64,000 nt of DNA from Caulobacter sp. (GCA_028291055.1 JAQGIP010000034.1:1-64000); one strand, 5' to 3'; shown: positions 1-8,329, numbered from the stretch's first letter. Notes: generated by a model not told the origin, from the letters alone. Numbers and translations: made by a program.

Positions 1-5
1 TATAA

Positions 6-20
6 ATGCTAGCATGCTAG
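6..20. promoter_or_regulatory. Overlapping palindromes upstream of the oxygenase operon
   Basis: Two overlapping perfect palindromes, ATGCTAGCAT at 6-15 and CTAGCATGCTAG at 9-20, lie about 50 bases before the oxygenase start codon in the only AT-rich stretch of this leader. That is a position where an operator could sit. No regulator can be assigned, and the window edge cuts the region. Confidence 0.3.
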
Positions 21-71
21 TAACAGAGCAACAAGGCGGGCCCGGTCCCGCTGGGCGCGAGGGACGGCGAC

Positions 72-1427
72 ATGGCGGCGATCACGGCGGCGGAACTTGG
101 CGGCATGATTGACGAACGCCCCGACGAAGGGGTGTTCCGGGTCCACCGGCGCATGTTCACCGATGAGCAGATTTTCGAGCTGGAGATAAAGCACATCTTC
201 GAAGGCAGCTGGGTCTATGTCGCCCACGAAAGCCAGCTTCCCAAGCCCAACGACTTCCTGACCACCTATATCGGCCGCCAGCCGATCATCCTGACGCGGA
301 CCGGCGAGGGCCTGAAGGCACTGCTCAACACCTGCGCCCACCGGGGCGCGACGGTGGAGCTGTCCAAGGGCGGCAACAAGAAGCTGTTCGTCTGCCCCTT
401 CCACGGCTGGAGCTTCCAGAACACCGGCAAGGTGATCAGCTGCGGCGAGAACGAGACCTCTGGCTATGGCGAAGGCTTCGAGAAGGCCGACCACGACCTG
501 ACCGTGGTCCCGAAACTGACCAGCTATCGTGGCTTCATCTTCGCCAGCCTGAACGCCGATGTCCCCGACCTGGAGGACTATCTGGGCGCGGCCAAGACCT
601 TCATCGACCTGATCGTCGACCAGGACCCCAACGGCGAGATCGAGGTCCTGCCGGGCTCCCACAGCTACACCTACGACGGCAACTGGAAGCTCCAGGCCGA
701 GAACGGCGTCGACGGCTACCACGTCAACATGATCCACGGGAACTATGTGACCACGACGGCCAACCGCGCGCGCATCGCCAACGGCCGCGAGGTCGTGGAG
801 GCGGTGGATGTCGGCAGCTTCAGCCAGTACGCGGGCGGCTACTACGCCTTCGAAAACGGCCATGTGGTGTTGTGGAACGAGTCGCCCAACCCGCAGGTCC
901 GGCCGGCCCATCAGTCGCGCCCCGCCTATGTCGAGAAGTTCGGCGAGGACCGCGCCAAGTGGATGACCGACTGCTGGCGCAACCTCTTCCTCTATCCCAA
1001 CCTGTTCCTGATGGATCAGATGAGCTCCCAGATCCGGATGTTCCGGCCGCTGGCCGTCGACAAGACCCTGGTCACCGCCGTCTGCTTCGCGCCCAAGAGC
1101 GATACGCCGGAACGGCGCGCCACGCGGCTGCGCCAGTATGAGGACTTCTTCAACGCCACGGGCATGGCCACGCCCGACGACCTGGCGGCCTTCAACGCCA
1201 CCCAGCAGGGCTACAAGGCCCGCAAGGCGGAGTGGAGCGACGTGTCGCGCGGCTCCAAGAACCTGATCAAGGGCGAGGACGAGCGGGCAAAGAAGCTGGG
1301 CTTCACGCCCCAATACGGCGGTACGGGGCTACAGGACGAGGGCCTCTACCTGAACCAGCACCACAAGTGGCTGAGCCTGCTGTCCGACGCCCTGGCCAAG
1401 TCCGCGGCCCAACCGGTGGGGCGCTAG
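72..1427 (+). CDS. Aromatic-ring-hydroxylating dioxygenase, large (alpha) subunit, Rieske type
   Basis: This is the catalytic subunit of a two-component non-heme iron oxygenase that would add O2 across an aromatic ring. The Rieske [2Fe-2S] ligands are C88, H90, C108 and H111 (C-x-H-x17-C-x2-H). The mononuclear iron site is shown by DGYHVNMIH with H217 and H222, plus a later Asp in LFLMDQMSS. The length of 451 aa is normal for the benzoate/anthranilate/salicylate oxygenase branch, which it resembles more than the naphthalene branch. The beta subunit follows after 4 bases and an SDR after that, giving a benA-benB-benD-like order. No reductase or ferredoxin gene follows, so electrons must come from a partner encoded outside the window or elsewhere. 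The substrate is unknown. Confidence 0.9.
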   Translation: MAAITAAELGGMIDERPDEGVFRVHRRMFTDEQIFELEIKHIFEGSWVYVAHESQLPKPNDFLTTYIGRQPIILTRTGEGLKALLNTCAHRGATVELSKGGNKKLFVCPFHGWSFQNTGKVISCGENETSGYGEGFEKADHDLTVVPKLTSYRGFIFASLNADVPDLEDYLGAAKTFIDLIVDQDPNGEIEVLPGSHSYTYDGNWKLQAENGVDGYHVNMIHGNYVTTTANRARIANGREVVEAVDVGSFSQYAGGYYAFENGHVVLWNESPNPQVRPAHQSRPAYVEKFGEDRAKWMTDCWRNLFLYPNLFLMDQMSSQIRMFRPLAVDKTLVTAVCFAPKSDTPERRATRLRQYEDFFNATGMATPDDLAAFNATQQGYKARKAEWSDVSRGSKNLIKGEDERAKKLGFTPQYGGTGLQDEGLYLNQHHKWLSLLSDALAKSAAQPVGR

Positions 1428-1431
1428 CACC

Positions 1432-1947
1432 ATGTCCACGACCACCCTGCTCGCCTCCCAGAAATCGCTCGAGGAGCGCGCCCGCGACCTCGTCATGCTG
1501 GAGGGCTATCTGCTCGACCACCGCGAATGGGACGCCTGGCTCGACCTCTACTGGGATCAGGCCAGCTACTGGGTCCCCGCCTGGAAGGACGAGTACAGCG
1601 TCACCAACGATCCGCAGGGCGAACTGTCGCTGATCTACTACCCCAACCGCTCGGGCCTGGAGGACCGGATTTTCCGCATCCGGACCAACAAGTCGCTGGC
1701 CTGCATGCCGTTGCCGCGCACCACCCACATGACCAGCATCACGCGCGTCACCGACCTGCCCGGCGGCGAGATCCAGGTCGACGCCAACTGGGTCGTCCAC
1801 GTCTATCGGCTGGACAAGGCCCACGCCTTCTTCGGCCAGCAGACCCATGTGCTGCGCCGCTTCGGCGACGCCCTGAAGATCGTCTCGCGCCGGACCGTTC
1901 TGAATAACGACACCGTCCCCGACGTCCTCGACATCTACAGCATCTGA
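1432..1947 (+). CDS. Aromatic-ring-hydroxylating dioxygenase, small (beta) subunit
   Basis: This 171-aa protein has the length and pattern of the NTF2/SnoaL-fold beta subunits of ring-hydroxylating oxygenases. Examples are the early LLDHREWDAWLDLY helix and a C-terminal strand region with RRTVLNNDTVPDVLDIYSI. It has no catalytic metal site of its own and normally stabilises the alpha3-beta3 hexamer. It starts 4 bases after the alpha-subunit stop, so the two genes are co-transcribed and probably translationally coupled. The SDR gene starts 14 bases downstream. Confidence 0.88.
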   Translation: MSTTTLLASQKSLEERARDLVMLEGYLLDHREWDAWLDLYWDQASYWVPAWKDEYSVTNDPQGELSLIYYPNRSGLEDRIFRIRTNKSLACMPLPRTTHMTSITRVTDLPGGEIQVDANWVVHVYRLDKAHAFFGQQTHVLRRFGDALKIVSRRTVLNNDTVPDVLDIYSI

Positions 1948-1961
1948 CGGACGCGGCGCCC

Positions 1962-2750
1962 GTGAACAGCCTGTTCGATGTGCGCGACAAGGTCGTGCTG
2001 GTCACCGGCGGCAGCCGGGGCATCGGCGAGATGATCGCGCGCGCCTTCGTGGACGCCGGCGCCGTGGTGCTGATCTCCTCGCGCCGGGCCGACGTCTGCC
2101 AGGCGCTTGCCGATGAGCTGTCCGTCCATGGCCGGTGCGAGGCCCTGCCCTTCGACCTGGCCACCGCCGAGGGCATCGCGGGGCTGGTCGCGGCCATCGA
2201 TCAGCGGGGTGGCGGCCTCGACGTGCTGGTCAACAATGCCGGCGCGACCTGGGGCGCGCCGCTGGAGAGCTTCCCCGAAAGCGGTTGGGACAAGACCCTC
2301 GACCTCAATCTGAAGACGCCCTTCTTCCTGACCCAGAAGCTGCTGCCCGCCCTGCGAAGGGCCGCCAGCGCCGAGCAGCCCGCGCGGGTCATCAACATCG
2401 CCTCCATCGACGGGCTCGCGCCGCCGGAGTTCGACTCCTTCGCCTACGCCGCCTCCAAGGCCGGCCTGCTGATGCTCACCCGCCACATGGCCAAGACCCT
2501 GGCCACCGAGAACATCCTGGTCAACGCGATCGCCCCGGGCTTCTTCCCCAGCCGGATGACCGGCGCGATCCTGGAGGACATCGGCGAGGACGTGCTGCGA
2601 ATGACGCCGCTCGGCCGGCTTGGCCGTCCCGACGACATCGGCGGCGTGGCCATCTTCCTGGCCGCCCGCGCATCGGCCTTCCTGACCGGCGCGACCATCC
2701 CCTACGACGGCGGCCTGTCGACCGCCGGGCGATCCGGCAAGGCGGCCTGA
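1962..2750 (+). CDS. Short-chain dehydrogenase/reductase, probable cis-diol dehydrogenase
   Basis: This is a classical SDR of 262 aa. The cofactor loop TGGSRGIG is at 15-22, NNAG at 91-94, and the catalytic YAASK has Y162 and K166. It starts with GTG 14 bases after the oxygenase beta subunit. That position is the one taken by benD-type cis-dihydrodiol dehydrogenases in benzoate-type operons, which suggests it rearomatises the oxygenase product. The family alone does not prove the substrate. The run IPYDGGLSTAG at the C-terminus is typical of FabG-like SDRs, so a 3-oxoacyl or 3-hydroxyacyl role remains possible. Confidence 0.8.
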   Translation: MNSLFDVRDKVVLVTGGSRGIGEMIARAFVDAGAVVLISSRRADVCQALADELSVHGRCEALPFDLATAEGIAGLVAAIDQRGGGLDVLVNNAGATWGAPLESFPESGWDKTLDLNLKTPFFLTQKLLPALRRAASAEQPARVINIASIDGLAPPEFDSFAYAASKAGLLMLTRHMAKTLATENILVNAIAPGFFPSRMTGAILEDIGEDVLRMTPLGRLGRPDDIGGVAIFLAARASAFLTGATIPYDGGLSTAGRSGKAA

Positions 2751-2856
2751 ATTTCGTTTGGCAAGCCTACGAAAATAGAACACGATACAGAATTAGAAGA
2801 CGATTGCCGGTGGGTTTTGAAGCCCCAGGCCCAACGACCATCCTGGGAGGGATACA

Positions 2857-3693
2857 GTGTTCGAGACCGTGCTTTATGAAACCCCCGCGCCGCGCGTCGC
2901 CCGCATCGTCCTCAACCGTCCGGCCTCCCGCAACGCCCAGGACACCAAGCTGCTCTATGAACTGAACGCCGCCTTCGACATGGCGGCCAAGGACGACGAG
3001 ATCTCCGTCGTCATCCTGTCGGCCAACGGCCCCCACTTCTCCTCCGGCCACGACCTGCGCGAAGCCGATCCCATCGGCGCGCTGGCCGACCACGATACCG
3101 TGGGCACCTGGTGCGGATTTACCTGCGCCGGCGCGGAAGGCTGGATGGCGCGCGAGAAGGAACTCTATCAGGGCCTGTCGGAACGCTGGCGCAACCTGCC
3201 CAAGCCGACCATCGCCCAGGTGCACGGCAAGTGCATCGCCGGCGGCCTGATGCTGATCTGGCCCTGCGACCTGATCGTGGCCAGCGAGGACGCCACCTTC
3301 GCCGACAACACCGTCTCCATGGGCATGACCGGCGTGGAATATTTCGGCCACCCCTGGGAGCTGGGTCCGCGCAAGGCCAAGGAGATGCTGTTCACCTCCG
3401 ACTTCATGTCGGCGCAGGAGGCCCACCGCCTGCACATGATCAACCATGTGGTCAGCGCCGAGACGCTGGAATCCTTCACCCTCGCCCTGGCCAGCCGCAT
3501 CGCCGAAAAGCCGCTGTTCGCGCTGAAGCTGGCCAAGGAATCGGTCAACGCCGCCGAGGATGCCCAAGGCCGGATCTCGGCCATGCAGACGGCCTTCGCC
3601 TATCACCAGCTCGGCCACAGCCACAACATGCAGGTCCACGGCATGCCCATCGATCCGCGCGGGACCGGCGGCCTGGTGGCGGCAAAGGCTTAG
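2857..3693 (+). CDS. Enoyl-CoA hydratase/isomerase (crotonase) family protein lacking the hydratase Glu pair
   Basis: This 278-aa crotonase-fold protein binds an acyl-CoA thioester. The oxyanion-hole segments are HFSSGHDL and HGKCIAGGLMLIWPCD. Hydratases have Glu at two positions (GGxxEL and the PEI strand); here these read GGLMLIW and FADNTVSMG, so both are missing. It is therefore unlikely to be a simple syn-hydratase and may be an isomerase, ring hydrolase or C-C lyase of the superfamily. The start is a GTG behind GGGAGG. A spaced 106-base gap from the SDR contains GATACAGAATTAG (2784-2796), similar to the element at 28895-28910, so it may have its own promoter. The crotonase at 50834-51625 has the same unusual active-site pattern. 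Confidence 0.78.
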   Translation: MFETVLYETPAPRVARIVLNRPASRNAQDTKLLYELNAAFDMAAKDDEISVVILSANGPHFSSGHDLREADPIGALADHDTVGTWCGFTCAGAEGWMAREKELYQGLSERWRNLPKPTIAQVHGKCIAGGLMLIWPCDLIVASEDATFADNTVSMGMTGVEYFGHPWELGPRKAKEMLFTSDFMSAQEAHRLHMINHVVSAETLESFTLALASRIAEKPLFALKLAKESVNAAEDAQGRISAMQTAFAYHQLGHSHNMQVHGMPIDPRGTGGLVAAKA

Positions 3694-3708
3694 AGAGACC
3701 CTAAATCC

Positions 3709-3848
3709 TCCGCTCATCCCGGCGAAAGCCGGGACCCATACTGCCTCTCTGGAAGGGTCGGACCCCATGGGCGTTCGCGGTCGCCTTCGGCCCGAAGGGC
3801 CAGCGTTGACAGGCCCTATGGATCCCGACCTTCGTCGGGATGAGCGGA
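3709..3848. repeat. Pair of inverted REP-like palindromes
   Basis: Two similar hairpin units face each other. The left unit (3709-3738) contains CCCGGC-GAAA-GCCGGG at 3718-3733. The right unit (3819-3848) contains CCCGAC-CTTC-GTCGGG at 3824-3839 and reads as the reverse complement of the left unit with a few changes, including shared outer TCCGCTCATCCC/GGGATGAGCGGA ends. They fill the space between two convergent genes (crotonase and TetR). Such repeated extragenic palindromes are common in Caulobacterales and can end or protect transcripts from both sides. Confidence 0.75.
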
Positions 3849-3864
3849 GTAAAAAGGGGAAGGC

Positions 3865-4602
3865 CTACGCCGGTTGCGGCGGCGCCTCGGGCGCCTTGTC
3901 GGCATGGATCTGGATTTCGGCCAGCAGCCGGCGGCGGCCAAGCAGATCGGTCAGATAGAGGTCGATCTCCCGGCGCCCCGCGCCGCGGGTGACGCCGCTG
4001 GCATAGCCCAGCAGGGCCTCCAGCTTCTTGTAGATGAACTCTTCGTTGGAGATGTCGCCCCGGCACCAGTCGAGCGACACGGTGAACAGCAGCCCGACCA
4101 CCGCATGCACGAAGGGCTCGATGCCCATGCCGACCCGCAGATGACCGCGCTCGCGCAGTTCGACCGCCCACGGCAGCAGGGTGCCCAGGATGTTGGTGCG
4201 GGCCGCGACCTGAAGGTCCTTGTCCGCCGTCTGGGAGAAGTAGATCGCCACGATCGCCATCACGAACTTGCGCGAGTCGTGCATGTGGTTGTCGCTGACG
4301 ATCAGCCGCTCGATGGCGCCCTGGAGCGTCGCCTTGTCGTAGTAGAAATGCCGTGCCTCGACGAAGCTGCTGAAGTGGTGGCGGATCGACAGGGAGACCA
4401 GCCGCTCCTTGCTCTCGAACGCCTTGTAGATGGTCTGCGGGGCAACCTTGGCCTGGCTGCAGAGTTCGCGGATGCTGAAGCCGTCATAGCCATGCTGCGC
4501 GATCAAGTCGCGCGTCGTGCTCAAGATACGCCGGCGCCGTTCGAAGATCTTGGGGCTCGAATAGATCAGGTTCTCGTTCAGGATCGAGTCGGCCAGTTGC
4601 AT
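3865..4602 (-). CDS. TetR/AcrR family transcriptional regulator
   Basis: This 245-aa regulator has an N-terminal helix-turn-helix (FSIRELCSQAKVAPQTIYKAFESKERL, given here as its span near residues 40-65) and a long C-terminal ligand domain. I place the start at the ATG at 4602 because GAGGTAGAGGG lies just before it. An in-frame extension to 4707 would add 35 Arg/Ala-rich residues and lacks a ribosome site. It is the last gene after the DUF35 and thiolase-like genes on the same strand, 94 bases behind them. It therefore probably feeds back on that operon, whose leader holds two AT-rich dyads (6374-6459). The ligand is probably an acyl-CoA or an aromatic acid, which is inference. Confidence 0.85.
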   Translation of the reverse strand: MQLADSILNENLIYSSPKIFERRRRILSTTRDLIAQHGYDGFSIRELCSQAKVAPQTIYKAFESKERLVSLSIRHHFSSFVEARHFYYDKATLQGAIERLIVSDNHMHDSRKFVMAIVAIYFSQTADKDLQVAARTNILGTLLPWAVELRERGHLRVGMGIEPFVHAVVGLLFTVSLDWCRGDISNEEFIYKKLEALLGYASGVTRGAGRREIDLYLTDLLGRRRLLAEIQIHADKAPEAPPQPA

Positions 4603-4696
4603 CCCTCTACCTCTAGCCGCTCCCAACATTGGCGGGGCCGCCCGCCGACGCGTCCGCCGCGCAACATCTTCGGTGTCGACAATTCGCGCGGGCTCG

Positions 4697-5881
4697 TCAA
4701 CCGGCACGCAGGATCATGCCCGCGTTGACTGGATTGTTGCCGTTGGTGACCAGCACCCTGGCGGCGCCGGCCACCTGACGCGATCCAGCGTCCCCGCGCA
4801 GCTGACGCACGGCCTCCATCACATGGCCGAAGCCCTGGACCCGTCCTTCGCCGAGATTGCCGCCGTGGGTGCACATGGGAATGCGGCCGTTGAACAGCAG
4901 CCGCCCGGTCTTGGCGTCCCAGGAGTCTTCCAGCAGCCGCCCCGCCTCGCCGCGAACGTCGAAGGCGGCCTCGATCCATTCGAGGGCCAGGGAGGAGAAG
5001 CCGTCGTAGATGTTGACCAGGTCCATGTCGTCGATGCCGTAGCCGGTCTTGTCCCACAGCCGCTGGATCAGCAGCCGGTAGGAATCGTAGGTGTCGAAGG
5101 CCTGGAAGAAGAAGTCGCTCTTGCCGGCGATGGCGTTGGCGGAGGCCTCCACCAGTACGCGCTTGCCGGGCAGGTCGGCCGCGCGCTCGGCGCTGGTGAT
5201 GACCACGGCCATGGCGCCGTCGATCGGCATGTCCATGTCGAACGCCGACAGCGGCGGCGCGATCAGGGGCGCGGCCATGTAGTCGTCCATGGTCAGCGGC
5301 GCATCATGACAGACCGCCTGGTCGTTCTGCAGGGCCCAGTTGCGGTTGTTGACGACAATCCTGCCCAGGTGGTCGCGCCGGGTGCCGTAGAGGTGCATGT
5401 GGCGCTGGAAGGCCGCGAACATGCCGTTGGGCACGCCCACGGATTCCACCAGGGGGATGGAAAGGGCCGGGTCGAACGCGCCCTTGGGCGCCCGGCGCAT
5501 CGGGTCCTTGCGCGCGGCGGCCGACACCGTGTCCCAGCGGAACTTGGCGTGGTAGCAGACCGCGTAGTCGCAGGCGCCGGCGGCCACGGCCAGGATGCCT
5601 TCCGAGACCGTGTTGGCGGACGGCGGCGTGGCGCAGTTGGACCAGACGATGTTGGAAAGCCCCAGGCTCTCGGCCACATAGCCCGGCCAGACGGTCGGCT
5701 GGTCGGTGCTGTAGATGCCCGACAGCCCGTCGATGGCCTCGCGCGGCACGCCGGAGTCGCGGATGGCGGCGCGCACGGCGTCGCAGGCCAGGGCCCCGAT
5801 CGAGCGGCCGCCGTCACGCGACAGCTTCGACGCGCCGATGCCGACGATGGCGACCTTGTCGCGGATGGGATCAGCGCTCAC
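4697..5881 (-). CDS. Thiolase-like (SCP2/lipid-transfer-type) protein, partner of a DUF35 protein
   Basis: This 394-aa thiolase-superfamily protein keeps the SCP2-type nucleophile region SNCATPPSANT, with C83. The usual C-terminal GHP motif is replaced by GGNLGEGRVQG, so the thiolase His is missing. It begins at the GTG of a GTGA overlap with the upstream DUF35 gene. Such coupling is typical of thiolase/DUF35 complexes, where DUF35 is required for activity. Family members act as thiolases or, in steroid side-chain loss (Ltp2 with a DUF35 partner), as aldolases. The retained Cys with a lost His leaves the reaction open. Longer in-frame upstream sequence overlaps the DUF35 gene and is not protein-like. 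Confidence 0.85.
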   Translation of the reverse strand: MSADPIRDKVAIVGIGASKLSRDGGRSIGALACDAVRAAIRDSGVPREAIDGLSGIYSTDQPTVWPGYVAESLGLSNIVWSNCATPPSANTVSEGILAVAAGACDYAVCYHAKFRWDTVSAAARKDPMRRAPKGAFDPALSIPLVESVGVPNGMFAAFQRHMHLYGTRRDHLGRIVVNNRNWALQNDQAVCHDAPLTMDDYMAAPLIAPPLSAFDMDMPIDGAMAVVITSAERAADLPGKRVLVEASANAIAGKSDFFFQAFDTYDSYRLLIQRLWDKTGYGIDDMDLVNIYDGFSSLALEWIEAAFDVRGEAGRLLEDSWDAKTGRLLFNGRIPMCTHGGNLGEGRVQGFGHVMEAVRQLRGDAGSRQVAGAARVLVTNGNNPVNAGMILRAG

Positions 5882-6276
5882 GACTGCGCCTCCTGGCGGA
5901 ACACGGGTTGGAAGTAGGGACCGTCGCCGGTCCATTCGAGCGTCAGCTTGGCGCCGATGCGCACGGTTTCCGCCGTGGCGTCGAGGATCGGGGCGACGAC
6001 GATCAGGCGCGGCTGTTCGGCCAGTTCGGCCCATCCGACCACGGTCGGTGCGCCGCCGGGCGCGATGGGCTGGACGAGATAGCTGAACAGGGTCGCCTCG
6101 CCGGACGGCTGCTCGTGGCCGATATTGTCGGACCAGCAGGCGGGGCAGCAACCCTTGGGGGGGTGGATCCACTGGCGGCAGTCGCCGCAGCGGGCCAGGG
6201 TCAGCTTGCGTTCAGCCAGCCCTTCCCAATAGGTCCGGGTATCGTGATCCATCCGCGATGGCTCGAAGTTCGACAC
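5878..6276 (-). CDS. DUF35 / OB-fold acyl-CoA-binding protein with zinc ribbon
   Basis: This 132-aa protein has the N-terminal helix and rubredoxin-like zinc ribbon C30-x2-C33...C44-x2-C47, followed by an OB-fold domain that includes FSYLVQPIAPGG. DUF35 proteins bind acyl-CoA and form a complex with thiolase-like partners. The partner gene follows with a GTGA overlap. It starts with GTG behind AAAGGGAG, and it is the first gene of the operon that runs through the thiolase-like and TetR genes. A related pair is encoded at 17801-19419. Confidence 0.85.
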   Translation of the reverse strand: MSNFEPSRMDHDTRTYWEGLAERKLTLARCGDCRQWIHPPKGCCPACWSDNIGHEQPSGEATLFSYLVQPIAPGGAPTVVGWAELAEQPRLIVVAPILDATAETVRIGAKLTLEWTGDGPYFQPVFRQEAQS

Positions 6277-6373
6277 GCGCTGCTCCCTTTTTCAGACCGT
6301 CCGGCCATAGGCGCTTCTGGGGGCGCCCCTTCGTTAGAGGCATTGTGAACGGCCGTTCGACAAGCGCAATACC

Positions 6374-6459
6374 ATATCGTGATATATTTTTTGGAGCCGG
6401 ATTTCACAGCCAAAGCATCGCCCGGCCGAGCCTGAAATCGAGACATATATTCTGATATT
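6374..6459. promoter_or_regulatory. AT-rich dyads in the DUF35/thiolase promoter region
   Basis: The 294-base gap 6277-6570 has no gene. It holds ATATC-GT-GATAT at 6374-6385 (perfect 5-base arms) and ATATTCTGATATT at 6447-6459. Both contain the TGATAT core found in the two 15-base elements at 21940-21954 and 22052-22066. They lie about 100 and 170 bases before the DUF35 start, in otherwise GC-rich DNA, so they are likely operator or promoter elements. Confidence 0.45.
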
Positions 6460-6570
6460 TCCGTACTTTATGGTCAGTCACTGGAAGTGATCTTCGACAC
6501 GTCCGGTCGAATTTTTCGCACCAGATTCTATATCGCGTGCTGATCTCGACGACGCTTTCCGGCCCATCGC

Positions 6571-8289
6571 CTACTCGTTTTGATAGTAGGGCATGGTGAT
6601 CTTGCCCTTGGCCGGATCGGCTCCGGCCATGCCGAAGGTGATCGGATGCATGACGTCCGGATCGGTGGCGATGTTGATGCAGGTCGGCCGCCCCGACGCC
6701 AATGCGCGGCCGATGGCCGGGCCGATCTCGCTGAGGACCGTGACGTGCTCGCCGTCGCATCCGAGCGCGATCGCCACCTGGTCGTAGCGGGTGTCGGACA
6801 GCATCACCGCCGTGCGCCGCTCGGCCCCGAACACGATGTCCTGGGCGTTCTTCGACATGGCCCAGCAGGCGTTGTTCATGACGATGGTGATCACCGGCAG
6901 CCCGTGCCGGGCCATGGTGTCGAATTCCTGCAGATTGAAGCCCAGCGCCCCGTCGCCGGACAGCAGGAAGACCGGCCGGTCGGGACAGGCGACGGCGGCC
7001 GCCATGGCGAACCCCTGCCCTATCCCCAGCGCGCCCAGATAGCCGGCGGTCAGATAGTGGCCGGGCCTCGACGCCCGGTTCAGCGGCTCGCACCAGGCGG
7101 TCATCTCGCCGCCATCGACCGCACAGATGGCGTCCGGCCCCATGGCCTCGAACACCGCTCGCGCCGCATGGTGTGGATGGATACGTCCGTTCGGCCCCTC
7201 GGTCGGAAACGCCGCCTCGGCCACCACCCCGCGCAAGGCCCGCAGGCTTTCGGTCCAGCCGGCCAGAGACGGCCAGTCGCGCGCCTCGGCCGCCTCCGTC
7301 AGCACCTCCAGCACGGCGGCGCAGTCGCCCACCACCCCCAGTTCCACGCCGGTCAGGCGGCCGGGTTCAGCCCCGTCGATATCGATCTGCAAGATGCGGC
7401 AGTCGCGCGGGATCACCGCGCCCGACCGCCCGCCCAGCAGCAGCCCCGCCCTGGCCCCCAGCAACACCACCAGATCGGGCCGGGGCGCGCCGGCCGCCTT
7501 CAATCCCGCCAGCAGGCCGGCGGGACCGACAGAGTTGGGATGGTCGGACGCCAGCAGGCCGTGGGCCTTGCTGTTGGTGGCCACCGGCAGTCCCGTCACC
7601 CGCACGAACCGGTCCAGCGCGCCGGACGCGCCCGACAGCACCGCGCCGGAACCGCCGATGATCAACGGCCGCTCCGCCGTCGCCAGCGCGTCGAGCACGC
7701 GTTCCGCATCCGCCCTGGACAGCGTGGGCCTTGAGCGATCGGGACGGCCCGCCTTGACCGGGAAGAAGATCCTGGCGGCGCGGCCGAACATCACATTGAT
7801 CGGGATCTCCAGGAACACCGGTCCCGGCCGCCCCGCCAGCGCCAGGCGCATGGCCTTCTCCACCTGGTCGGGCAGCCGCTCGATCACCGAGACGCGATGG
7901 GCCCATTTGGCCACCGGCATGGCCATGGCCACCTGGTTGATGCCGCCCTGCAGTTCGTTGGTGGCCTCTTCTGCCATCGGCGGCCCGCCGGCGATGAACA
8001 GGGTGGGAACCGCATTGGCATAGGCGCTGGCCATGGCCGTCAGGATGTTGGTGAAGCCCGGCCCGGCGGTGGCCACGCAGACCCCAACCTCGCCCGACCG
8101 CAGCATGGCATAGGCCTCCGCCGCATGCCCCGCCGAGGCCTCATGGCGCACGTCCACCAGCCGGATTCCGACGCCCGGCGCCGCCACCAGGAAGGGGTCG
8201 AGATGCCCGCCATGCAAGGTGAAGACGTCGCGCACGCCCAGCGCGAACAGGGTTTCGGCCAGGAGGGCGCCGCCCATGGGCTCGGTCAT
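6571..8289 (-). CDS. ThDP-dependent lyase/carboligase, benzaldehyde-lyase-like
   Basis: This 572-aa thiamine-diphosphate enzyme has the three-domain layout of acetolactate synthase relatives. Glu50 in VRHEASAGHAAEAYA activates ThDP. The cofactor motif is GDGALGFNLQEFDTMA...MNN. From memory of Pseudomonas benzaldehyde lyase, the matching features are HGGH with H26 and H29, ELQGGINQVAMA with Q114, the downstream KWAHRV, and HYLTAGYLGALGIG. It fits that enzyme better than acetolactate synthase or 2-hydroxyacyl-CoA lyase. It would cleave or form an acyloin (alpha-hydroxyketone) without a decarboxylation step. It lies 40 bases downstream of an acyl-CoA dehydrogenase on the same strand and probably shares its transcript. 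No regulatory small subunit is present. Confidence 0.8.
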   Translation of the reverse strand: MTEPMGGALLAETLFALGVRDVFTLHGGHLDPFLVAAPGVGIRLVDVRHEASAGHAAEAYAMLRSGEVGVCVATAGPGFTNILTAMASAYANAVPTLFIAGGPPMAEEATNELQGGINQVAMAMPVAKWAHRVSVIERLPDQVEKAMRLALAGRPGPVFLEIPINVMFGRAARIFFPVKAGRPDRSRPTLSRADAERVLDALATAERPLIIGGSGAVLSGASGALDRFVRVTGLPVATNSKAHGLLASDHPNSVGPAGLLAGLKAAGAPRPDLVVLLGARAGLLLGGRSGAVIPRDCRILQIDIDGAEPGRLTGVELGVVGDCAAVLEVLTEAAEARDWPSLAGWTESLRALRGVVAEAAFPTEGPNGRIHPHHAARAVFEAMGPDAICAVDGGEMTAWCEPLNRASRPGHYLTAGYLGALGIGQGFAMAAAVACPDRPVFLLSGDGALGFNLQEFDTMARHGLPVITIVMNNACWAMSKNAQDIVFGAERRTAVMLSDTRYDQVAIALGCDGEHVTVLSEIGPAIGRALASGRPTCINIATDPDVMHPITFGMAGADPAKGKITMPYYQNE

Positions 8290-8329
8290 CTGTGATCCTT
8301 GCAGGTCAGGAATGAAGCGGAGTGGCCCG

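Noticed and set aside
4673-5917. A 414-codon plus-strand frame opposite the first thiolase-like gene
   Set aside because: Its composition is typical of a shadow frame, and the minus-strand gene has clear family motifs and coupling to DUF35.
5882-6172. N-terminal extension of the thiolase-like frame (4697-5881)
   Set aside because: It runs through the DUF35 gene in another frame, is Arg/Pro-rich, and the GTG at 5881 with its overlap gives a standard thiolase start.
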